64,000 nucleotides of DNA from Orlajensenia sp037404875 (GTDB lineage: Bacteria; Actinomycetota; Actinomycetes; Actinomycetales; Microbacteriaceae): NCBI RefSeq assembly GCF_037404875.1, contig NZ_JBBELO010000022.1, positions 124,001 through 188,000 on the forward strand. Direction: 5' to 3'. The notes beneath the pieces were generated by a model. That model had not been told where the DNA came from. It saw only the letters and a program-made list of their open reading frames with translations, and ran no database searches. This document shows positions 44,026 to 51,380 of the stretch, one piece after another. Numbering within the stretch: the first letter of the stretch is position 1; every line of letters begins with the position of its first letter. The position numbers were made by a program, and so were the translations under genes.

Positions 44026-45795
44026 ATGGGTGTTTCATCCGCGCGCCCGGTCGAGCGCGCTGTCGTGAAGAACGAGCCGCTGCGCTCGATGCTGCGCCTG
44101 CTCGCGCCGGCCAAGGGCTCGCTGTCGGTCGCGTCGTTGGCCTTCTTCATCAAGGACAGCCCCATCTGGGCGCTGCCGCCGATCACGGCGGCCATCATCG
44201 ATGCCGTCGTGGCAGGCGGACCGGTGAGCCGCGTGTTGCTCTGGGCGGGCGTCGCCCTGGTGCTGCTCGCACTGAACTACCCCTTTCACATGGTGTTCGT
44301 TCGCATCTCGAGCCGGGTCACGCGCAACCTCGCCGTCGACCTGCGCAACAGCCTCACCGACCGCCTGCAGCGACTGAGCATCGGCTTCCACAACCGGCAG
44401 AGTTCCTCGCTCGTGCAGACCAAGGTGGTGCGCGATGTGGAGAACCTGGAGCTCCTCATGCAGCAGGCACTGCCGGTCTTTCTCGCCACGACGGGTTCAC
44501 TCGTCGGAGCCATCGTGCTCACCTCCATCCAGGTTCCGGCGTTCGTGGCCGTCTTCGCGGTCACCGTGCCCGTCGCGGTCGTGCTGCTGCGCTACATCCG
44601 CAGTCGCGCCGGCGATCGCAACGAGGTGTTCCGCCGCGAGGTCGAGCGGCTCTCGGCAGGCGTCGGCGAGATGGCCGCCCTCATCCCGATCACGCGTGGC
44701 CACGGACTTGAAGACGTCGCTGCGCTGCGCATCGCCGATCGCGCCGAGCGCGTGCGCACCGCGGGCCATGAACTCGACACCCTGAACGGGCGATTCGGAG
44801 CCCTCAGCTGGATCTCGTACCAGTCGCTCGGCATCCTCTGCCTCGTCGGCGCGGCCACGGCATCCATCACGGGCCTTCTGCCCATCACTCCGGGCCAGGT
44901 CGTGCTGCTGTCGGCGTACTTCACGCTGCTCACCAGCGGAATCATCAGCCTGCTCAACGTCGCCCCTGTCTTCAGCCGCGGCCTGGAATCGGTGCGCTCC
45001 ATCGCCGAGGTCATGCAGGATCCCGACCTCGAAGAGAACGAGGGAAGGCAGCGCGTGACGGATGTCGCGGGTCACCTCGCACTGCAACGCGTGGGCTTCT
45101 CCTACCCCGACGCGCCGCGGCCGGCCCTGGACGGGATCGACCTCGACATCACCCCGGGTGAGACCCTCGCCCTCGTCGGGCCGAGTGGTTCGGGCAAGTC
45201 GACGCTGCTCAACCTCGTGCTCGGCTTCGTGCGCCCCACCTCGGGACGGGTGCTGCTCGACGGCGTCGACATGGCGAGCCTCGACCTGCGCTCGGTGCGC
45301 TCCTTCGTCTCCGTTGTGCCGCAGGAGTCGGTGCTGTTCGAGGGCAGCATCCGCGAGAATGTCGCGTACGGCCTCGGCGATGTCCCCGACGAGCGCATTC
45401 TCGAGGCGCTGCGCGAGGCGAATGCCCTCGACATCCTCGAGACACACGGCGAGGGCCTCGACGCCGTCGTCGGAGACCGCGGCACCCGCCTCTCGGGTGG
45501 ACAGCGGCAGCGCCTCGCCATCGCGCGGGCCCTCGTGCGCAATCCCCGCATCCTCGTGCTCGACGAGGCCACCTCTGCGCTCGACGCGGTTTCGGAGGCG
45601 AAGGTCAAGCAGGCCCTCTCGGCCCTGTTCCGCGACCGCACGACGCTCATCGCCGCCCACCGGCTCTCCACCATCCGGGAAGCCGACCGCATCGCCTACG
45701 TGGAGCACGGCCGCGTGCTCGAACTCGGAAGCCACACCGAGCTCATGGCCGCCGGCGGCAGGTATGCGGCACTCGTGGAACAACAGGCCAGCTGA
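44026..45795 (+). CDS. ABC transporter, fused permease and ATPase (exporter type)
   Basis: A 589-residue half-transporter. An N-terminal six-helix domain (about 30-310) is followed by an ATPase domain with Walker A GPSGSGKST (about 382-390), Q-loop VPQESVLF, signature LSGGQRQR, Walker B ILVLDEATSALD and the H-loop AAHRLSTI. It should dimerise to export lipids, peptides or drugs. I chose the ATG at 44026 over that at 44020 because AAGGA lies 5 bp before it and overlaps the earlier ATG. No partner half-transporter is adjacent. Substrate unknown. Confidence 0.88.
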   Translation: MGVSSARPVERAVVKNEPLRSMLRLLAPAKGSLSVASLAFFIKDSPIWALPPITAAIIDAVVAGGPVSRVLLWAGVALVLLALNYPFHMVFVRISSRVTRNLAVDLRNSLTDRLQRLSIGFHNRQSSSLVQTKVVRDVENLELLMQQALPVFLATTGSLVGAIVLTSIQVPAFVAVFAVTVPVAVVLLRYIRSRAGDRNEVFRREVERLSAGVGEMAALIPITRGHGLEDVAALRIADRAERVRTAGHELDTLNGRFGALSWISYQSLGILCLVGAATASITGLLPITPGQVVLLSAYFTLLTSGIISLLNVAPVFSRGLESVRSIAEVMQDPDLEENEGRQRVTDVAGHLALQRVGFSYPDAPRPALDGIDLDITPGETLALVGPSGSGKSTLLNLVLGFVRPTSGRVLLDGVDMASLDLRSVRSFVSVVPQESVLFEGSIRENVAYGLGDVPDERILEALREANALDILETHGEGLDAVVGDRGTRLSGGQRQRLAIARALVRNPRILVLDEATSALDAVSEAKVKQALSALFRDRTTLIAAHRLSTIREADRIAYVEHGRVLELGSHTELMAAGGRYAALVEQQAS

Positions 45796-45832
45796 ACGAT
45801 GCGGTGCCGCGCGCACTGCAGAATGGTGCACT

Positions 45833-46831
45833 ATGGCGCGCTTCGACCTCTCCATCCCCGAACTCGAGACCTACCGGCCCGAGGTGGCCGAGCCCGACGA
45901 CTTCGACGCATTCTGGCGCCGCACGCTCGATGAGGCGCGACGGTTCCCGGATGCGCCGATCCTCGAGCGCGTGGAGTCACCGCTCACGCAGGTCGAGGTG
46001 TACGACCTCACCTTCAACGGCTACGCCGGCCAGCCGGTGAAGGCGTGGTTCCTCGTACCCGCCGGCACCGAGGGCCCGCTGCCGACCGTCGTCGAGTACA
46101 ACGGCTACGGCGGCGGCCGCGGCCTTCCCCACGAGCGGCTGGCGTGGGCATCCGCCGGCTACGCCTACTTGTTCATGGACACGCGCGGCCAAGGCAGCGT
46201 GTGGGGCAGCGGCGGCGACACCGCCGACCCCGACGGCACCGGGCCCTCAGCGCCCGGGTTCATGACCCGCGGCATCGAGAACCCCGAGACCTACTACTAC
46301 CGCAGGGTCTACACCGATGCGGTGCGCGCCATCGACGCGGTCCGCACCCTCGAGCGTGTCGACCCGGCACGCATCGCCATCTGCGGCGGAAGCCAGGGCG
46401 GCGGCATCACCATCGCCGTCGCCGGCCTCGTCGAGGGACTAGTCGCGGCCCTGCCCGACGTGCCGTTCCTCTGCCATTTCGAGCGTGCGATCGGCCTGAC
46501 GAACGCGTTCCCCTACCAGGAGATCGTCACGTACCTGGCCGTGCACAGCGACCGCATCGCGGAGAGCTACCGCACGCTGTCGTACTTCGACGGCGTCAAC
46601 TTCGCCAAGCGCGCCACCGCGCCGGCGCTGTTCTCGACCGCGCTGCACGACGAGGTCTGCCCACCATCCACCGTGTTCGCCGCGTTCAACTCCTGGCCGG
46701 CCGAGCACGAGATCGAGGTCTACCCGTTCAACGGCCACGAGGGCGGCCGCGGGCACCAGTGGCAGCGGCAGGCGAGCTGGCTCGCCGAACGCATGCTCTG
46801 CATCCGCTCCACCGCCGGCACGGTCGCCTGA
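45833..46831 (+). CDS. CE7 family acetylxylan esterase / cephalosporin-C deacetylase
   Basis: A cytosolic alpha/beta hydrolase (332 aa) that removes acetyl groups from short acetylated sugars. Signatures of carbohydrate esterase family 7 are present: RGQG near residue 123, nucleophile Ser187 in GGSQGG, Asp273 (LHDEVCPP) and His302 (NGHEGG). No signal peptide, so it would act on imported oligosaccharides. It ends 10 bp from the convergent LacI gene. The neighbouring mannoside operon suggests acetylated mannan oligomers as substrate (inference). A CAGAAT box 8 nt before the ATG hints at a leaderless message. Confidence 0.85.
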   Translation: MARFDLSIPELETYRPEVAEPDDFDAFWRRTLDEARRFPDAPILERVESPLTQVEVYDLTFNGYAGQPVKAWFLVPAGTEGPLPTVVEYNGYGGGRGLPHERLAWASAGYAYLFMDTRGQGSVWGSGGDTADPDGTGPSAPGFMTRGIENPETYYYRRVYTDAVRAIDAVRTLERVDPARIAICGGSQGGGITIAVAGLVEGLVAALPDVPFLCHFERAIGLTNAFPYQEIVTYLAVHSDRIAESYRTLSYFDGVNFAKRATAPALFSTALHDEVCPPSTVFAAFNSWPAEHEIEVYPFNGHEGGRGHQWQRQASWLAERMLCIRSTAGTVA

Positions 46832-46841
46832 ACCGGCTCTG

Positions 46842-47858
46842 CTACCCCGCGGGCGGCGGCAGCTCCCCCGATCCACGGTGCACGAGATGTGTGGGTATCT
46901 CCACCTGCCGAGTGAAGCCGCTCGCGTCGGCGAGCCGCTCGAGCGCAAGCCGTGCGGCGGCCCGGCCGAGCTCCTTGGTGTCGTAGTCGACGACCGTCAC
47001 GTCGAGCGCGTCGGCGAGATCGAAGTCGTCGAATCCGATGAGGGCGACGGATGCCTCCACGCCCCGCTCGCGCAGCACCCGGATCGCCCCGGTCGTGGCG
47101 CGGTTATTGCCGGTGACGATCGCGGTCGGCGGCTCGTCGAGGTCGAGCAGGTCGCGCACGGGTTGCTCCGTCGTGATGCTCGGGTCGGTCTCGACCCGCT
47201 CCCACTTCGCCGTGGAGGTCACACCCACCTCCCGCAGCGCCTCCCGGTAGCCGGCCAGTCGCTCCTGGATGCTGTACATCTCGGACGGGTTGCTCACGAA
47301 GGCGATGCGACGATGCCCGAGCGCGGTGAGTGAGCGCACCGCATCCGCCATGCCCTGACGGTTCTGCAGCACCACGGAGTCGGCGAGCAGGTTGCGCGGT
47401 GGCCGGTCGACGCTGATCACCGGGGTTCCGAGCTGCCTCTCGCCATCGAGGTAGGACTGGTCGTCGGCGATCGGGATGAGCAGCAGCGCCCGCACCCGCT
47501 GCGCCAGCAGCGCGTCGACGACCACGGCCTCGCTGTCGGGGGCGTCATCCGTCGTGGCGAGCAGCATGGTGAGGCCGTGTTGGGCGAGTTCGCGCTCGAT
47601 TCCTGCGGCGACCGCGAAGTAGAACGGATTGGTGATGTCGCCGATCACGAAGGCCACCGTGTTGGTCACTCCGCCGCGGCGCAGGCTGCTCGCCACGGTG
47701 TTCGGCCGGAAGCGCAGCCGCTTCGCCGAACTCAGCACCCGCTCGCGCGTCGCAGGCGCGACCGAGGACGGGTCGACGTAGACGCGCGAGACGGTCTTCG
47801 AGCTCACGCCGGCGAGGCGTGCGACGTCGGCGAGCGTGGCACGGGTCTGCGAGGTCAA
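46842..47858 (-). CDS. LacI family transcriptional regulator
   Basis: A 338-residue repressor with an N-terminal helix-turn-helix (TLADVARLAGVSSKTVSRV, about residues 8-26) and a periplasmic-binding-type effector domain. I place the start at TTG 47858, which has GAAGGAG 5 bp upstream and gives a standard-length protein; an ATG at 47900 in the same frame lacks a ribosome site. It is divergent from the mannoside uptake operon and most likely controls it by binding the AGCGCT-centred palindrome in that promoter. Confidence 0.9.
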   Translation of the reverse strand: MTSQTRATLADVARLAGVSSKTVSRVYVDPSSVAPATRERVLSSAKRLRFRPNTVASSLRRGGVTNTVAFVIGDITNPFYFAVAAGIERELAQHGLTMLLATTDDAPDSEAVVVDALLAQRVRALLLIPIADDQSYLDGERQLGTPVISVDRPPRNLLADSVVLQNRQGMADAVRSLTALGHRRIAFVSNPSEMYSIQERLAGYREALREVGVTSTAKWERVETDPSITTEQPVRDLLDLDEPPTAIVTGNNRATTGAIRVLRERGVEASVALIGFDDFDLADALDVTVVDYDTKELGRAAARLALERLADASGFTRQVEIPTHLVHRGSGELPPPAG

Positions 47859-47929
47859 CGGGACTCCTTCGTCTCGGATCTGATGCCGTGGGCGCGACAT
47901 CGCAGCCACCGTAGCACGCACGACACGCC

Positions 47930-47950
47930 GAATGTCAACGTGGGACATTC
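47930..47950. promoter_or_regulatory. Inverted repeat, possible second regulator site
   Basis: GAATGTC and GACATTC separated by 7 bp, 72 bp upstream of the lacI TTG. It differs from the AGCGCT-type operator and may bind another regulator or serve lacI autoregulation. Confidence 0.35.
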
Positions 47951-48066
47951 TGCGGACATTTGCCGTGTCCGCATCCGACACACTGCCTGTCACACCCCCT
48001 GAAAACAGGGGATGTCGCGTTGTCACATAACAATCGGACACGCATGGACAACGCTGACATTACGCG

Positions 48067-48096
48067 TTGACGAGAGCGCTCTCCCGCTTCTAGCAT
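48067..48096 (+). promoter_or_regulatory. Promoter and LacI operator of the mannoside operon
   Basis: TTGACG (48067-48072) and TAGCAT (48091-48096) are 18 bp apart. The 12-bp perfect palindrome GAGAGCGCTCTC (48072-48083) starts at the last base of the -35 box and fills most of the spacer. GAGAGCGCTCTC is of the type bound by LacI-family sugar regulators of actinobacteria, so repressor binding would block RNA polymerase. Confidence 0.75.
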
Positions 48097-48186
48097 GGCC
48101 GCACACAGCACCAAGAGATCCCGAAGGCGTGAAGTCGCGGTCGTGCGTGTGCGGATCAACGGTGATACCGAACAGGAGAGAACACA

Positions 48187-49491
48187 ATGGCAAGCAAGCT
48201 CATTGCAGGCATCGCGGTGCTCGCCGCGACCACCCTGCTCGCCGGATGCTCGGCGGGCGGCTCGAGCGGCGGTGATCAGAACGGCAAGCCCGAGGGCGAG
48301 ATCACCGTGCTCACTCAGCGCACCGACCTCGTCGACAACGTCTTCAAGGACTACAAGAAGGCCTTCGAGAAGAAGTACCCCGACGTCACCGTGAAGTTCG
48401 AGGCCATCACGAACTACGAGGACGACGTGACCACCCGTATGAACACCAACGACTACGGCGACGTGCTGCTCATCCCCAACTCGGTCACGAAAGACCAGCT
48501 GCCCAACTTCTTCGAGCCGCTCGGCAAGGCTGACACCCTCAAGAAGACCTACCGCTTCATCGACGAGCAGACCTACGACGGAGACGCGTACGGCATCGCC
48601 ATCACCGGCAACGCCTCGGGACTGGTCTACAACAAGAAGGTCTGGCAGGCCGCTGGCGTCACCGAAGACCCCAAGACGCCCGACGAGTTCATCGAAGACC
48701 TCAAGACCATCAAGTCCAAGACCGGCGCCGTGCCGCTCTACACCAACTACAAGGACGGCTGGCCCCTCTCCCAGTGGCAGGGAAACCAGGGCACGCCCAC
48801 GGCCGACTCGGATGCCCCCAACCACTACACCGAGATCGACGCTCCGTGGACGAAGGGCGAGGACTTCTACGCCATCGACTCGCTGCTCTTCGATGCGGTG
48901 CACGACAAGCTCACCGAAGACGACCCGCTGACCACCAACTGGGAAGAGTCCAAGGACCTGCTCGGCTCCGGAAAGGTCGCGACGATGCTGCTCGGCTCGT
49001 GGGCGATCGTGCAGATGCAGCAGGCGGCGACGGATGCCGGCGGCTCGGCCGACGACATCGGCTACATGCCCTTCCCCCAGCAGGTCGACGGCGCGTTCCA
49101 CTCGACCATCTCGGGCGACTACAAGAACGCCATCAGCATCCACTCCAAGCACAAGGCCGCGGCCCGCGCCTGGATCGACTGGTTCACCGACGAGTCGGGC
49201 TACGCGACCGACCAGGGCGGCGTCTCGCCCCGTCTCGACGGACCGACGCCCGACACGTTGAAGGACTTCGACGCCAACGACGTGAAGTACGTCGAGTTGA
49301 ACCCGGCTCCGAAGGGCAAGGAGAGCCTGCTCTCCGACATCTACAACGGCGCGGAGATCGACCTCTGGGGCAACGTCTACCGGCAGAAGCTCGTCGACAT
49401 CGCCCGCGGAGCGGCCGATGGCACGAAGGACAGCTACTTCGACGAACTCAACAAGAAGTGGAAGGACGCCCGCGCCTCGGTCGCCGGCTGA
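48187..49491 (+). CDS. Sugar ABC transporter substrate-binding lipoprotein
   Basis: A 434-residue extracellular solute-binding protein (family 1, CUT1 type). The signal peptide ends in lipobox LAGC, with Cys21 as lipidation site, followed by a Gly/Ser linker. The mature part has typical features (ITVLTQRTDLVDNVFKDYKK; later GSWAIVQMQQAATDAG). Strong AGGAGAG ribosome site. First gene of the operon, followed by a stable hairpin that probably raises its mRNA level over that of the permeases. Ligand not readable from sequence; the enzymes downstream point to beta-mannosides. Confidence 0.9.
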   Translation: MASKLIAGIAVLAATTLLAGCSAGGSSGGDQNGKPEGEITVLTQRTDLVDNVFKDYKKAFEKKYPDVTVKFEAITNYEDDVTTRMNTNDYGDVLLIPNSVTKDQLPNFFEPLGKADTLKKTYRFIDEQTYDGDAYGIAITGNASGLVYNKKVWQAAGVTEDPKTPDEFIEDLKTIKSKTGAVPLYTNYKDGWPLSQWQGNQGTPTADSDAPNHYTEIDAPWTKGEDFYAIDSLLFDAVHDKLTEDDPLTTNWEESKDLLGSGKVATMLLGSWAIVQMQQAATDAGGSADDIGYMPFPQQVDGAFHSTISGDYKNAISIHSKHKAAARAWIDWFTDESGYATDQGGVSPRLDGPTPDTLKDFDANDVKYVELNPAPKGKESLLSDIYNGAEIDLWGNVYRQKLVDIARGAADGTKDSYFDELNKKWKDARASVAG

Positions 49492-49497
49492 CTCCCG

Positions 49498-49539
49498 CGG
49501 ATCCCGGCCGGTACGCCTCGCGTCGCCGACCGGGATCCG
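49498..49539 (+). terminator. Intercistronic stem-loop after the binding protein gene
   Basis: CGGATCCCGGCCGG (49498-49511) pairs with CCGACCGGGATCCG (49526-49539) with one mismatch (a G-U pair in plus-strand RNA), followed by TCCCCTTTC. Such hairpins after binding protein genes commonly stabilise or partly terminate the message. Confidence 0.6.
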
Positions 49540-49581
49540 TCCCCTTTCAACAACCCTTCAACGCCCTCCCCGAGGAGAACC

Positions 49582-50556
49582 ATGTCCGAAGTGAGCACCG
49601 CTGGACGGCGCGGCGTCGTCACGGGCGAAGCCGCGCTCGACGCCCTGCGCGCGGATCGCCCGCCGATACCGGCCACGCGACGCAAGAAGACGGTGCTCGA
49701 GCGCCTCACCCCGTGGCTCTTCCTGATCGCGCCGCTCGCACTGCTGATCACCTTCACGTTCGTGCCGGTCGGCAACATGATCTGGTACAGCTTCACCTCG
49801 TGGAACGGGCTGAACCCCGAGAAGCAGTACGTGGGGTTCGACAACTATCTCGAGGTGCTCACCCGGCCCGAGTTCCTGCAGGTGTTCGCGGTGAGCCTGT
49901 ACTACATCGCGGCATCCTTCATCCAGATGGCACTCGCGCTCTACTTCGCCACCCTTTTGAGCTTCAACACCTGGTTCCGTAACTTCTTCAAGGGCATCCT
50001 GTTCTTCCCGTACCTCATCAACGGCGTGGCCATCGGGTTCGTCTTCCTGTACCTCTTCCAACCGGGCGGAACGCTCGACAGCGCTCTGGCCGCGTTCGGG
50101 CTCGGCGACCTCTCGAAGCAGTGGCTCGGCGATCCGGATGTGGTGAACTACTCGCTCGCGGGCACCTCGATCTGGCGCTACATGGGCCTGAACTTCGTGC
50201 TCTTCCTCGGCGCCATCCAGTCCATCCCCGGAGAGCTCTACGAGGCAGCCGAACTCGACGGCGCCAACCGGTGGCACGAGTTCCGGTACATCATCATGCC
50301 CGGCATCCGCCGCATCATCGGGCTGAGCTTCATCCTCGCGATCTCCGGCAGCCTGGCGGTCTTCGAGATCCCCTACGTGATGACGGGGGGCGCCAACGGC
50401 TCGATGACCTTCGTGATCAAGACCGTGCAGGAGGCGTTCGTCTACCGAAAGGTGGGCCTGGCCTCGGCGATGGCGGTCGTGCTGCTCATCGTCGTGCTCG
50501 TCGTCACTGTCGTTCAGCGAAAGCTCTTCCCCGACGAGAAGGTGGACCTCACATGA
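49582..50556 (+). CDS. Sugar ABC transporter permease (MalF/UgpA-like)
   Basis: A 324-residue CUT1 permease with six membrane helices. The cytosolic EAA loop is visible as EAAELDGANRWHEFRYIIMPGI (about 222-243 region), the contact point for the ATPase. The operon has no ATPase gene, so a shared MsiK-type ATPase encoded elsewhere probably energises it, as is usual in actinobacteria (inference). ATGA overlap with the next permease. Confidence 0.92.
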   Translation: MSEVSTAGRRGVVTGEAALDALRADRPPIPATRRKKTVLERLTPWLFLIAPLALLITFTFVPVGNMIWYSFTSWNGLNPEKQYVGFDNYLEVLTRPEFLQVFAVSLYYIAASFIQMALALYFATLLSFNTWFRNFFKGILFFPYLINGVAIGFVFLYLFQPGGTLDSALAAFGLGDLSKQWLGDPDVVNYSLAGTSIWRYMGLNFVLFLGAIQSIPGELYEAAELDGANRWHEFRYIIMPGIRRIIGLSFILAISGSLAVFEIPYVMTGGANGSMTFVIKTVQEAFVYRKVGLASAMAVVLLIVVLVVTVVQRKLFPDEKVDLT

Positions 50557-51380
50557 TCGGCCGCGTCTCTGCCTCCACCGGCAAGTACGTCAGCCTCATC
50601 GTTGCTGCGCTCGTCGCCATCGTGCCCCTCGGCGTGGTTGTCATCGCGAGTTTCAAGACGGCGAGGGAGTTCGCGAACACGGGCCCGTTCGACCTGCCGA
50701 CGAACTGGTTCAACTTCGCCAACTACGTGACGGCGTTCACCAAGGGCAACATGCTGCTCGGCTTCGCCAACACGACCTTCATCCTCATCGTCTCGCTCGC
50801 CGGCACCATCCTCATCGGAACGATGACCGCCTATGCGATCGACCGGTTCGACTTCAAAGGCAAGTGGCTCGTGGTGGGGGCGTTCCTGCTCGCCACCCTC
50901 GTGCCCGGTGTGACGACGCAGGTCGCGACCTTCCAGGTGGTCAACGCGCTCGAGCTGTTCAACACCCGCTGGTCGGCCATCGCACTGTTCCTCGGCACCG
51001 ACATCGTCTCGATCTACCTCTTCATCCAGTTCATGGCGTCGATACCGAAGTCGCTCGACGAGGCGGCCATGATCGACGGCGCCAATCGCTGGAGCATCTA
51101 TTGGCGCATCGTGCTGCCGTTGCTGAAGCCCGCCATCGCGACGGTGGTCATCATCAAGGGCATCGCCATCTACAACGAGTTCTACATCCCGTTCCTCTAT
51201 ATGCCCTCCGCCGACCTCGGGGTCATCTCCACGTCGCTGTTCCGGTTCAAGGGGCCTTTCGGGGCTCACTGGGAGATCATCACTGCGGGTACCATCCTGG
51301 TCATCGTCCCGACCTTCATCATCTTCCTGTTCCTGCAGCGTTACATCTATCGCGGCCTCACCTCCGGAGCGACCAAGTAA
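50553..51380 (+). CDS. Sugar ABC transporter permease (MalG/UgpE-like)
   Basis: A 275-residue CUT1 permease, partner of the previous one, with the EAA-type loop DEAAMIDGANRWSIYWRIVLP. The ATG at 50553 overlaps the upstream TGA and has AGAAGGTGG before it. The stop TAA shares its last base with the ATG of the beta-mannosidase gene, so translation is coupled through the operon. Confidence 0.92.
   Translation: MIGRVSASTGKYVSLIVAALVAIVPLGVVVIASFKTAREFANTGPFDLPTNWFNFANYVTAFTKGNMLLGFANTTFILIVSLAGTILIGTMTAYAIDRFDFKGKWLVVGAFLLATLVPGVTTQVATFQVVNALELFNTRWSAIALFLGTDIVSIYLFIQFMASIPKSLDEAAMIDGANRWSIYWRIVLPLLKPAIATVVIIKGIAIYNEFYIPFLYMPSADLGVISTSLFRFKGPFGAHWEIITAGTILVIVPTFIIFLFLQRYIYRGLTSGATK

Larger units (their letters stand above)
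47859..48186. other. Divergent regulatory region lacI / mannoside operon
   Basis: 328 bases without a gene, holding the promoter-operator at 48067-48096, an inverted repeat GAATGTC-N7-GACATTC (47930-47950) toward lacI, another, CAACGC-N9-GCGTTG (48049-48069), and many TGTC/GACA half-sites. The transcript leader of the operon is about 80 nt. Confidence 0.6.

Noticed and set aside
47859..47900. ATG at 47900 as the start of the LacI regulator
   Set aside because: It has no ribosome site and would add residues ahead of the standard N-terminal helix-turn-helix; TTG 47858 has GAAGGAG at the right distance.
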